8,634 nucleotides of DNA from AM-1111 sp046302135. Lineage in GTDB: Bacteria > Bacteroidota > Bacteroidia > B-17B0 > Aurantibacillaceae. Positions 1-6,792 of this stretch are shown piece after piece. Below the pieces are notes generated by a model, which was not told where the DNA came from, made no database searches, and worked only from the letters and a program-made list of their open reading frames with translations. The stretch is taken from assembly GCA_046302135.1 (NCBI GenBank), contig JBKCIQ010000192.1:1-8634 (forward strand), given 5' to 3'. Numbering within the stretch: position 1 is the first letter of the stretch; each line of letters begins with the position of its first letter. Both the position numbers and the translations under genes were made by a program.

Positions 1-1247
1 CAAAAATGGACCATGCAAAACAAATGTTTCTAAGGTTGTTTGACAGTTTGAGTAAAAAGCCAAATTATGAGTTCGCATTAAGAATGTATGGAAGTACAGT
101 TCCTTGGCCGCCCGGTGATTGTAATGATTCAAAATTAATAGTGCCTTTTCAGAGGAATAATGTAACTCAAATAAAACAAAAAGTTAATGCGGCTAAACCT
201 ACAGGTGTTACTCCAATTGAAAAATCTCTCGTCAAAAGTGCCGCAGATTTCCCGGATCAATTAGCAGAAAATGTGATCATATTGATTACTGATGGGATCG
301 AAGAGTGTGGAGGAGATCCATGCCTGGCAAAAGCTGAGTTAGAGAAAAAAGGTATCGTTATACACCCATATATCATTGGTATTGGCCTTACAGAACAACA
401 GGCAAGAGCTTTTGATTGCGTTGGAACCTTTATAAATGGTGATAATCCCTCCGACTGGAATAAAATAAATGGTGTGTTGGAACAGCTTTCTATTAATAGA
501 ACAACCGCACAGATAAATCTGCTCGACCTGAGTTCAAAACCTTCTGAAACTAACGTGAATATGACATTTTTTGATCAAAAATCAGGTAATCTCCTGTTTA
601 ATTATATTCATTCTATGAATCAAAATAATCTTCCTGACACTATATTAACTTTAACAGAAAACAGAACCTATCGTTTAGTAGTTAATACTATTCCACCGGT
701 TGAGAAAAAGAACATACAATTAAATGCGGGTAAGCATAATATAATTGCTGTCGACTGTCCGCAAGGACTAATTGGTGTAAACTGGGCTTTTCAAAAAAAT
801 AAAACAATAGAACAAGATCAAAATTTAAAAATTATTATTAGAAAATCTGGGGAATTTCAAACCTTACATGTTCAAAATATAAATACTAGGGAAAAGTTTA
901 TAACCGGTAATTATGATCTTGAGATCTTAACTCTACCGCGTATAATAATGAATCAGGTAAGGGTTAATCAAACTTTAGAAACAAAAATCGAAATTCCTCT
1001 TCCAGGTAAGGTAAATATATTTCTCAAAGAGCCCGGTGAAGGTAGCATACTTTTAAATGAGAATGGTAAATTAAGTCAGGTGATTAGCTTGCATAAAAAT
1101 TTTACTCATCAAATCTATATGTTACAGCCAGGTAACTATAAAATTGTCTGGAGAGCGTCAACCGTAAATTCAACAATTTTCAGTATAGAAAAAAGTTTTA
1201 AAGTAGAATCTGAAAAAGAGATAAATGTTGATTTAATTTCTAAATAG
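1..1247 (+). CDS. VWA-domain protein with C-terminal beta-rich region (5' end outside window)
   Basis: This is the 3' part of a von Willebrand factor A protein, likely exported and involved in metal-dependent adhesion or protein binding; the substrate is unknown. The frame is open from base 3. The first ATG (base 6) is unlikely to be the true start, because it falls just after where the DxSxS metal-site (MIDAS) motif should be, and that motif is missing. Numbering from that Met, the MIDAS Thr is in TGVTP (Thr69) and the MIDAS Asp in ITDGIEECGGDPC (Asp96). Cysteines 39, 101, 106 and 138 in the VWA part suggest disulfides and hence export. Residues about 170-413 are beta-strand rich with a TGNYDLEILTLPR segment of the sort seen in PEGA-like repeats of Bacteroidota VWA proteins. 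No signal peptide is visible because the N-terminus is cut off. The stop lies 61 bases before sucD, with no clear terminator between. Confidence 0.88.
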   Translation, partial: KMDHAKQMFLRLFDSLSKKPNYEFALRMYGSTVPWPPGDCNDSKLIVPFQRNNVTQIKQKVNAAKPTGVTPIEKSLVKSAADFPDQLAENVIILITDGIEECGGDPCLAKAELEKKGIVIHPYIIGIGLTEQQARAFDCVGTFINGDNPSDWNKINGVLEQLSINRTTAQINLLDLSSKPSETNVNMTFFDQKSGNLLFNYIHSMNQNNLPDTILTLTENRTYRLVVNTIPPVEKKNIQLNAGKHNIIAVDCPQGLIGVNWAFQKNKTIEQDQNLKIIIRKSGEFQTLHVQNINTREKFITGNYDLEILTLPRIIMNQVRVNQTLETKIEIPLPGKVNIFLKEPGEGSILLNENGKLSQVISLHKNFTHQIYMLQPGNYKIVWRASTVNSTIFSIEKSFKVESEKEINVDLISK

Positions 1248-1308
1248 TTTCCTATTTCTTTTACATATTGCTTCATAATTATTAAATTAGCACAAATAAA
1301 TAAATATT

Positions 1309-2199
1309 ATGTCAGTTCTTGTAAATAAAAATTCAAAAGTAATAGTTCAGGGATTCACAGGAGGTGAAGGAACTTTTCACGCCTCCCAGATGATTGAATA
1401 TGGAACCAACGTTGTGGGAGGTGTAACTCCTGGAAAAGGTGGAACTACCCATCTTGAGCGTCCTGTATTTAATACAGTTTCTGATGCAGTTAATAAAACT
1501 GGAGCAGATGTATCTATAATTTTTGTACCTGCGGCATTTGCTGCAGATGCAGTAATGGAAGCTGCCGAAGCCGGAATTAAAGTGATTGTTTGTATTACCG
1601 AAGGAATTCCTGTGAAGGATATGATTCAGGTTAAAGAATTTTTAAAGGATAAAAACTGTAGATTGATTGGTCCAAATTGTCCAGGTGTTATTACCGCAGG
1701 TGAGGCCAAGGTTGGTATTATGCCCGGATTCGTTTTTAAGAAGGGAAATATAGGTATTGTGTCAAAGTCTGGAACACTTACTTACGAAGCGGCAGATCAG
1801 GTGGTGAAGGCAGGATTAGGAATAACAACTGCAATAGGAATTGGCGGTGACCCAATTATTGGTACAACAACGAAACAAGCTGTTGAATTATTGATGAATG
1901 ACCCTGAGACAGAAGGTATAATTATGATTGGAGAAATTGGAGGTCAGCTGGAAGCAGAAGCGGCACATTGGATTAAAGCGAACGGCAACAAAAAACCTGT
2001 TGTTGGCTTTATTGCAGGTAAGACCGCTCCAAAAGGGAGAACAATGGGTCACGCAGGAGCAATTGTAGGAGGTAAAGATGATACAGCTGAAGCAAAAATG
2101 GCAATCTTAAGAGAATGTGGAGTTCATGTTGTAGATTCTCCTGCAGTAATTGGTAAAACAATGGCTTCTGTGTTGAAAGGACAGACAGTTGGTGTTTAA
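1309..2199 (+). CDS. sucD: Succinyl-CoA synthetase (succinate-CoA ligase) alpha subunit
   Basis: SucD is the CoA-binding, histidine-phosphorylated subunit of the TCA-cycle enzyme that converts succinyl-CoA, NDP and phosphate to succinate, CoA and NTP; it works in the cytoplasm with the beta subunit SucC. The 296-residue product is full length (E. coli 289). Visible marks are the N-terminal CoA-binding loop GFTGGEGTFH (residues 15-24), PGKGG at 41-45, IGPNCPG (120-126), the SKSGTLTYE loop (152-160), GIGGDP (177-182), and the phosphohistidine motif GHAGAIVGG with His248. The ATG follows an A/T-rich stretch with no Shine-Dalgarno, normal for Bacteroidota. No sucC lies next to it: upstream is the VWA gene and downstream an rRNA methyltransferase, so it is probably transcribed alone and ends at the terminator at 2222-2247. 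A related malate- or citryl-CoA ligase subunit is possible in principle, but the sequence fits SucD throughout. Confidence 0.97.
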   Translation: MSVLVNKNSKVIVQGFTGGEGTFHASQMIEYGTNVVGGVTPGKGGTTHLERPVFNTVSDAVNKTGADVSIIFVPAAFAADAVMEAAEAGIKVIVCITEGIPVKDMIQVKEFLKDKNCRLIGPNCPGVITAGEAKVGIMPGFVFKKGNIGIVSKSGTLTYEAADQVVKAGLGITTAIGIGGDPIIGTTTKQAVELLMNDPETEGIIMIGEIGGQLEAEAAHWIKANGNKKPVVGFIAGKTAPKGRTMGHAGAIVGGKDDTAEAKMAILRECGVHVVDSPAVIGKTMASVLKGQTVGV

Positions 2200-2221
2200 T
2201 TACAATTTTTAAATTTAAGAC

Positions 2222-2247
2222 AACCGGATGTACATCCGGTTTTTTTA
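2222..2247 (+). terminator. Intrinsic terminator of sucD
   Basis: A perfect 20-base palindrome (arms AACCGGATGT and ACATCCGGTT, 2222-2241), whose GC-rich core CCGGATG can form the stem, runs directly into seven T residues (2240-2246). It starts 22 bases after the sucD stop and 43 bases before the next gene. Stem plus U-tract is the classic rho-independent layout for the plus strand. On the minus strand no T-run follows the stem, so it should act in one direction. Confidence 0.88.
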
Positions 2248-2284
2248 TTTTTTGTATTCCACAATTTTAAATCATAAAATTTAA

Positions 2285-3457
2285 ATGAAAAAGGTTACTT
2301 TAAAAAAAGGAAAAGATACACCAGTAACCCGTAAACACCCTTGGGTTTTTTCGGGTGCAATATTAAAAAAAGATGAAGGTATCTTAGATGGAGATTTGGT
2401 TAGAGTTGAATCAAATAATGGTAAATTTTTAGGATTAGGGCATTATCAGGGCAGTTCTAGTTCGGTTAGAATTTTTTCATTTAATTATATGTCTGTTGAT
2501 GAAAAATTTTGGCTTGACAGACTGACGAATGCATTTCTATACAGAAAGCAATTGGGGTTGCTTAATGAGAAAAACAACTGTTTTCGCTTAGTTTTCGGTG
2601 AGTCTGATTCTATGCCGGGTCTTATATTAGATTATTATGATGGAAATATAGTTTTTCAGGCTCATACACTTGGGATGCATAAACTTTCTAATGTACTTAA
2701 AGAGTCTATTTTAAAAGTTCCCGGTCTTAATGTGAAAACAATTTATGATAAAAGTAAAGATTCACTACCATCAAATCATACTCAAGATTTTAAAAATAAT
2801 TTTTTATTCGGTAACAATGAAGCCGCATTGGTTTATGAAAGCGGTTATAAATTTCATGTTGATTGGGTTAAAGGGCAGAAGACCGGTTTTTTTCTTGATC
2901 AGAGGGATAATCGAAAGCTATTGGCTGAATATTCCGCAGGCAATAAGGTTTTAAATACTTTCTGTTATACGGGAGGTTTTTCGGTTTATGCCGGAAAGGC
3001 AAATGCCTTATTGATTCATTCTGTGGACTCATCCAAATCGGCAATAGCGCTCACTGAAAAAAACATTACTGAAAATAATATACTTTATCATCAAAGCTTT
3101 TGTGTAGACACTTTTGATTTTTTGAAGTCTAATGAGCTCGATTATGAGGTTATGATTTTAGATCCACCTGCATTCGCAAAACATATTGATGCTAAGCACA
3201 GAGCCGTTATTGGGTATAAAAATTTGAATGCTCTTGTACTAAAAAAAGCAAAAGTTGGAAGTGTTATTTTCACCTTTAGTTGTACTCAAGTGGTTGATAA
3301 GCTACTTTTTTTCAATACCATTTCAGCGGCAGCCATAGATGCCGGTAGGGAAATAAGAATACTTCATTATTTACATCAGCCACCCGATCATCCGATAAAT
3401 CCGCTTCATCCCGAAAGTGAGTACCTAAAAGGATTAGTAATAATAGTAGTGGCATAG
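2285..3457 (+). CDS. rlmI: RlmI-type class I SAM-dependent rRNA methyltransferase with PUA domain
   Basis: This is a cytoplasmic rRNA (cytosine-C5) methyltransferase of the RlmI/RlmK-L-like family; in E. coli RlmI makes m5C1962 in 23S rRNA. The 390-residue length matches E. coli RlmI (396). An N-terminal PUA RNA-binding domain spans about residues 1-75, with the HPWVFSGAI segment at 18-26. A linking region holds FGESDSMPGLILDYYDG (104-120). The Rossmann methyltransferase domain has GFFLDQRDNR (201-210), SAM motif I NTFCYTGGFSVYAG (224-237), an acidic residue after the next strand (VDSS, Asp248), the DPP motif (293-295) and FTFSC with the putative catalytic Cys333. The C-terminal DHP and YLKGL segments are also typical. 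The ATG lies in an A/T-rich context 43 bases after the sucD terminator hairpin. A TTTG at 2251-2254 is preceded by TA with one extra spacer base, so a promoter overlapping the terminator is possible but weak. The exact rRNA site in this organism is inferred. Confidence 0.9.
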   Translation: MKKVTLKKGKDTPVTRKHPWVFSGAILKKDEGILDGDLVRVESNNGKFLGLGHYQGSSSSVRIFSFNYMSVDEKFWLDRLTNAFLYRKQLGLLNEKNNCFRLVFGESDSMPGLILDYYDGNIVFQAHTLGMHKLSNVLKESILKVPGLNVKTIYDKSKDSLPSNHTQDFKNNFLFGNNEAALVYESGYKFHVDWVKGQKTGFFLDQRDNRKLLAEYSAGNKVLNTFCYTGGFSVYAGKANALLIHSVDSSKSAIALTEKNITENNILYHQSFCVDTFDFLKSNELDYEVMILDPPAFAKHIDAKHRAVIGYKNLNALVLKKAKVGSVIFTFSCTQVVDKLLFFNTISAAAIDAGREIRILHYLHQPPDHPINPLHPESEYLKGLVIIVVA

Positions 3458-3460
3458 GAA

Positions 3461-3493
3461 AAATTAAGAATCTCTTATGCTCAATCTTAATTT
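3461..3493. repeat. Inverted repeat after the rRNA methyltransferase stop
   Basis: Two perfect 9-base arms, AAATTAAGA (3461-3469) and TCTTAATTT (3485-3493), flank a 15-base loop and begin 3 bases after the rlmI stop. The stem is A/T-rich and is not followed by a T-run (next bases CTGGTAATAC), so it would be a weak terminator at best. It may instead stabilise the mRNA 3' end. Its right arm overlaps the region where the -33 element of the next promoter would lie. Confidence 0.45.
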
Positions 3494-3515
3494 CTGGTAA
3501 TACTATTTAAATTTG
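3487..3515 (+). promoter_or_regulatory. Candidate Bacteroidota promoter for the dipeptidase gene
   Basis: TAAATTTG at 3508-3515 matches the Bacteroidota -7 consensus TAnnTTTG exactly. The -33 partner is weak: only TTA at 3487-3489, with an 18-base spacer, resembles the expected TTG. Transcription would begin near 3522, leaving a leader of roughly 16 bases before the ATG at 3538. The location in an 80-base gap just upstream of a gene supports the call; chance matches are common in A/T-rich DNA. Confidence 0.45.
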
Positions 3516-3537
3516 TATTCTTAGATAGTTATTAAGT

Positions 3538-4293
3538 ATGATTAAACTTTACACTGAAAAACGGAATTTACTTTATTTCTTTCTTTTGATTTCTTTCATG
3601 ATTATTTCATGTGGCAAGTCGGTTGATGGAATTGGTATGTTTAAAGCAGAAAATTCTGATTTAAATCTAAATAGAAAGTCAATCAACGATATTGAAAAAA
3701 AATTCAGAAGTTATGCGCTTGTTGATATTCATGATATTGATACCAGTATAAAAGTCAGGCTCGCTTATTCAACAGAAAAAAATTTTACGGGTATTAATCT
3801 TTATGGTGATTTTAATAAATGCTTTTTGCCTGAAATTGTAGCCAAGAAATTAACCACTGCACAAGATTGTTTGAAAGCCAAAAGACCCGATTTATCTTTG
3901 CTAATTTTAGATGCAACTAGGCCTAGAAGTGTTCAGCAATTGATGTGGGATACTTGTAAAATTCCAACCTATATTAAGGCAAAATATCTTGCAAGACCAA
4001 GTTATACTTCTATGCATAACTATGGTGGGGCAATTGATTTAACTTTAGTAAATAATGAAGGGTTAGAATTAGACATGGGGACCCCCTTTGATTTTTTTGG
4101 AAACCTTTCAGAACCGAGAATGGAAAGCTTTTATTTGTCGCAGGGAAAACTAACAAATCAACAGATAGATAATAGAAAAATTTTAAGGAATGTGATGATT
4201 TCTGCAGGGTTTATTCCTATTCCAAACGAATGGTGGCATTTTGACGCAGGGAGTAGAACATGGGTAAAAGAAAACCTGAAACTAATTGAGTAA
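3538..4293 (+). CDS. Lipoprotein D-alanyl-D-alanine dipeptidase (VanX / DdpX family, peptidase M15D)
   Basis: This zinc dipeptidase is predicted to split D-Ala-D-Ala, probably for wall-peptide recycling or nutrient use in the periplasm. The 251-residue protein starts with a basic N-terminus, a hydrophobic stretch (residues 11-24) and a lipobox IISC ending at Cys25, so it should be a lipoprotein. The residues after Cys25 (GKSVDG) lack the acidic surface-export signal described for some Bacteroidota lipoproteins, which favours a periplasmic location. VanX-type active-site residues are all present: Arg128 in DATRPR, His160 and Asp167 in SMHNYGGAID (zinc ligands), and Glu231 with His234 in NEWWHF (catalytic base and third ligand). 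MGTPFDFF (180-187) is also typical. There is no vanH, ligase or VanRS-like pair nearby, so a glycopeptide-resistance role is not supported. A candidate promoter lies just upstream. The gene converges with yajQ, two bases separating the stops. Confidence 0.9.
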   Translation: MIKLYTEKRNLLYFFLLISFMIISCGKSVDGIGMFKAENSDLNLNRKSINDIEKKFRSYALVDIHDIDTSIKVRLAYSTEKNFTGINLYGDFNKCFLPEIVAKKLTTAQDCLKAKRPDLSLLILDATRPRSVQQLMWDTCKIPTYIKAKYLARPSYTSMHNYGGAIDLTLVNNEGLELDMGTPFDFFGNLSEPRMESFYLSQGKLTNQQIDNRKILRNVMISAGFIPIPNEWWHFDAGSRTWVKENLKLIE

Positions 4294-4295
4294 AA

Positions 4296-4787
4296 TTATG
4301 ATTTCATATTTTGAAATTGCAGGGGTATGCCGTAATCACCATTACGGCATAAAGTCATAATTTTTTGAAGATCATCTATTTTCTTCGACTGAACTCTGAT
4401 TACATCATCCATTCTTTGAGCAGTAACTTTTATCTTACTATCCTTAATGTCTTTTAAAATTTTTTTAGAAGCGTCAGAATCAATACCTTCTTTTATCTTA
4501 ATATCCTTTCTTACTTTGTTCCCGCTAGCATAGTGTTGTTTACCCTCGTCAAGTACCTTAGGGTCTAATTGTTGTTTAATCATTCGCATTCTTAAAACGT
4601 CTATAATAGATTTTAACCGCATATCATCTTCAGTTAATATATTTATGACTTTATCTTTTTTGTTGAGTTCAATTTCAGATTCGCTTCCGCGGAAGTCAAA
4701 ACGATTGAGAATTTCTTTTTTCGTAACGTTTATTGCGTTATCCATTAACTGCAAATCGATTTTATTTACAATATCAAATGACGGCAT
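4296..4787 (-). CDS. yajQ: YajQ-family nucleotide-binding protein (DUF520)
   Basis: YajQ is a small cytoplasmic protein with two ferredoxin-like (RNA-binding-like) folds. In Xanthomonas and some other bacteria members bind cyclic di-GMP and control transcription; elsewhere the role is uncertain. The 163-residue product is full length and starts with the family signature MPSFDIV. It also has NRFDFRGSESEIEL (28-41), KIKEGIDSDASKKI (97-110), DSKIKVTAQ (116-124), IRVQSKKIDDLQ (130-141) and the C-terminal RNGDYGIPLQFQN (148-160). It is the last gene of the porX-tsaE-yajQ run, starting 6 bases after the tsaE stop. Codons 146-154 also form a perfect hairpin in the nucleic acid. Family assignment is firm; c-di-GMP binding in this organism is only an inference. 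Confidence 0.95.
   Translation of the reverse strand: MPSFDIVNKIDLQLMDNAINVTKKEILNRFDFRGSESEIELNKKDKVINILTEDDMRLKSIIDVLRMRMIKQQLDPKVLDEGKQHYASGNKVRKDIKIKEGIDSDASKKILKDIKDSKIKVTAQRMDDVIRVQSKKIDDLQKIMTLCRNGDYGIPLQFQNMKS
4301..4317. repeat. Small inverted repeat in the last yajQ codons
   Basis: Six-base arms ATTTCA (4301-4306) and TGAAAT (4312-4317) with a 5-base loop lie at the very end of yajQ. On the minus strand the stem is followed closely by CATAATTTTA, a short T-run. It might help end the yajQ transcript, but the stem is short and A/T-rich and could be chance. Confidence 0.3.
4326..4351. repeat. Perfect 11-bp hairpin inside the yajQ 3' end, possible terminator at the convergent junction
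   Basis: Arms TATGCCGTAAT (4326-4336) and ATTACGGCATA (4341-4351) are exact complements around a 4-base loop. The hairpin is inside codons 146-154 of yajQ, which specify LCRNGDYGI, part of the conserved C-terminal motif. It begins 33 bases past the dipeptidase stop on the plus strand, and six T residues lie at 4361-4366, about 10 bases after the stem. That makes it a plausible though imperfect stop for the dipeptidase transcript. The inverted repeat itself is certain; its function is not. Confidence 0.7.
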
Positions 4788-4793
4788 AGTTTA

Positions 4794-5228
4794 TTATAAT
4801 ATTACTATAATTTTTAATTCACGTTTATTATCTTTCAAAACTTTAATTTTTAAATCAACATATTTTTCAGGTAAATAATCTTTCGCTATCTCTGGCCATT
4901 CTATAAAACAATATTCATCTGAATATATATATTCATCAAAACCAATTTCCAGAAGCTCCTGCTTGTTCTTAATCCTATAGAGATCCATATGATAAATATA
5001 TTCTCCTGTCCCTGTTTTATATTCATTAATTATTGAAAAACTCGGACTACTTAAATTTTCAATTGCACCAAGTTTTTTACAAATAGATTTAATTAAGGTT
5101 GTTTTTCCTGCACCAAGTTCACCGCTAAGTGTAAATTTTTTAATGTCTTTACAGTGGTTCAAAATCTCAAAAGAAATATTTTCGAGATCATCCTCATTTT
5201 GAATTATTTTTATGAACTCTGAGGTCAT
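4794..5228 (-). CDS. tsaE: tRNA threonylcarbamoyladenosine synthesis ATPase TsaE
   Basis: TsaE is the P-loop ATPase that works with TsaB and TsaD to transfer threonylcarbamoyl to A37 of ANN-decoding tRNAs (t6A). The 144-residue product is full length for the family. The Walker A motif is GELGAGKTTL (36-45, Lys42). The switch-like SPSFSIINEY (61-70) follows, then HMDLYR (80-85) with Asp82, and FIEWPE (108-113), the family's Glu-Trp-Pro segment. The start ATG at 5228 lies 4 bases after the porX stop, and yajQ begins 6 bases after its own stop, so it is translated as the middle gene of one operon. No partner tsaB or tsaD is in the window, which is normal. Confidence 0.96.
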   Translation of the reverse strand: MTSEFIKIIQNEDDLENISFEILNHCKDIKKFTLSGELGAGKTTLIKSICKKLGAIENLSSPSFSIINEYKTGTGEYIYHMDLYRIKNKQELLEIGFDEYIYSDEYCFIEWPEIAKDYLPEKYVDLKIKVLKDNKRELKIIVIL

Positions 5229-5232
5229 TGTA

Positions 5233-6783
5233 CTATTTAGCTGTCAAAACGGCGAATGGGATTAGCATTTCTTCAAGCGATATTCCACCGTGTTGAAATG
5301 TGTTTCTATAATAATTTACGTAATGATTGAAATTGTTGGGGTAGGCAAAAAAATTATCTTCTTTCGCAAAAATAAAAGCACTGCTTACATGCTGCTTTGG
5401 TAAAAATGCATCGTGCGGGTTTCTGACTTCAAATACTTCTTTTCGGTTGTAATCCAAAGTTTTTCCGGTTTTATATCTGAGATTTGTATTTACATTTTTA
5501 TCTCCTACAACTTTGGTGGGTTCATGAACGTGAACGGTTCCATGATCAGTAGTGATTATAATTTTAATCTTCCTCTCTGCCAGTTGCCTTATGATATCCA
5601 TTAATGGTGAATGCATAAACCATGAAAGCGTGAGGGAACGGTATGCCGGTTCATCGTCTGCCAATTCTCGTATTACTTCCATGTCAGTTCTAGCATGGCT
5701 AAGCATATCAACAAAATTGTAAACAACTACATTTAATTTGTTCTGTAGGTAATTTGAAAGGCCTTCTGCCAGTTTCTTTCCTGAATTTAAATTGGTAATC
5801 TTAGTATAACTCATTTTATAATCTTTACCCAATCTCTTTAATTGTTCTCTTAAAAATTCCTCTTCATGCATATTTTTACCTCCTTCATCCTCATCATTCA
5901 ACCAAAGATTGGGAAATCTCTTTTCCATATCGCTAGGCATTAAACCACTAAAAAGAGCATTACGAGCATATTGGGTTGCTGTTGGTAAAATGGAACAAAA
6001 AATTTCTTCCTCTTTAAGATTATAAAAATCAGATATTACAGGTTGAATTATTTTCCATTGATCGTAACGCAGGTTATCAATAACAATTAAAAATACCTTT
6101 TCATCAGATTCTATTTGTGGAATAACCTTATTTCGAATAAGCGTATGACTCAGGGTAGGAGCAGGGCTCTTTCCATTGAGCCAGTTAATATAATTTTTTT
6201 CTATGAATTTAAACCATTGGGCATTAGCTTCTGCTTTTTGCATTTTCAGAATTTCAAGCATGCTTTTATCGGTACTTTTGTCAATTTCTAATTCCCAAAA
6301 AATTATTTTTTTATAAAGCTCCGCCCATTCATTAAATGAAAGCCTATCACTAATGCTCATTCCTATTTGTGAAAACTCCTTGCGGTATTCACTCGTTGTT
6401 CTCTCGCTTATTAGTCTTTTGTTTTCTAGAGTTTTCTTAAGAGAAAGTAATATCTGATTTGGATTTACAGGTTTTATGAGATAATCTGAAATGTTTGAAC
6501 CTATTGCACCTTCCATTATGGATTCTTCCTCGCTTTTGGTTATCATAATTACAGGAAGATTTGAGTGAGTTACTTTTATTCTCGATAGTGTTTCCAAACC
6601 CGATAATCCGGGCATGTTTTCGTCCAGCAATATCACATCGACCTTGTTTTCTTTTAATAAATCCAATGCCTCATCTCCACTTCTGGCTGTTATCACATCA
6701 TATCCTTTTCCATTTAAAAAAAGTAAATGCGGTTTGAGTAATTCAATTTCATCATCCGCCCATAGAATTTTAGTTTTTTCCAT
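5233..6783 (-). CDS. porX: PorX: response regulator with PglZ phosphodiesterase-type effector domain
   Basis: PorX is the orphan-type response regulator that, with the kinase PorY, controls type IX secretion genes in Bacteroidota such as Porphyromonas gingivalis. The 516 residues comprise a CheY-like receiver (about 1-120) with acidic pocket Asp10/Asp11, phospho-acceptor Asp54 in LLDENMPG, Thr82 and Lys104 in IKP. A mostly helical linker (about 121-220) leads to an alkaline-phosphatase-fold PglZ domain (about 228-516). Likely zinc/active-site residues are all visible: Asp236 (VIDNLR), Thr270 (LPTATQYARNA), Asp359 and His363 (VDMLSH), Asp413 and His414 (TTDHGT), and His498 (FQHGG). There is no DNA-binding domain. 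In P. gingivalis the domain has been reported to be a zinc phosphodiesterase on oligonucleotides (from memory). It is first in an operon with tsaE and yajQ and divergent from an envelope protein gene. PorY is not nearby, as is usual. An intact enzyme is predicted. Confidence 0.95.
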   Translation of the reverse strand: MEKTKILWADDEIELLKPHLLFLNGKGYDVITARSGDEALDLLKENKVDVILLDENMPGLSGLETLSRIKVTHSNLPVIMITKSEEESIMEGAIGSNISDYLIKPVNPNQILLSLKKTLENKRLISERTTSEYRKEFSQIGMSISDRLSFNEWAELYKKIIFWELEIDKSTDKSMLEILKMQKAEANAQWFKFIEKNYINWLNGKSPAPTLSHTLIRNKVIPQIESDEKVFLIVIDNLRYDQWKIIQPVISDFYNLKEEEIFCSILPTATQYARNALFSGLMPSDMEKRFPNLWLNDEDEGGKNMHEEEFLREQLKRLGKDYKMSYTKITNLNSGKKLAEGLSNYLQNKLNVVVYNFVDMLSHARTDMEVIRELADDEPAYRSLTLSWFMHSPLMDIIRQLAERKIKIIITTDHGTVHVHEPTKVVGDKNVNTNLRYKTGKTLDYNRKEVFEVRNPHDAFLPKQHVSSAFIFAKEDNFFAYPNNFNHYVNYYRNTFQHGGISLEEMLIPFAVLTAK

Positions 6784-6792
6784 TATATTAAT

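Noticed and set aside
1248..1308. Promoter for sucD
   Set aside because: TTG at 1268-1270 and TAAATTAG at 1283-1290 resemble the elements, but the 12-base spacer is far too short and the -7 match is imperfect, so none was annotated.
2745..2954. Plus-strand 69-codon open frame inside the methyltransferase gene
   Set aside because: It overlaps conserved methyltransferase sequence in another frame and shows no family motif.
3538..4293. Vancomycin-resistance determinant
   Set aside because: Only the dipeptidase family is shared. There is no D-lactate dehydrogenase, D-Ala-D-Lac ligase or VanRS pair, and the flanking genes are housekeeping genes.
4645..4878. Plus-strand 77-codon open frame across the yajQ-tsaE junction
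   Set aside because: Antisense to two firmly identified genes, with low-complexity Ser/Phe/Ile composition typical of A/T-rich shadows.
5413..5604. Plus-strand small open frame antisense to porX, and a similar one at 6614-6808
   Set aside because: Both are antisense to conserved PorX domains, with no supporting start context or motif.
5233..6783. PglZ domain as part of a BREX phage-defence cluster
   Set aside because: The domain is fused to an N-terminal receiver, the PorX architecture, and the neighbours are tsaE and yajQ. No brxA, brxB, brxC, pglX or brxL-like gene is present.
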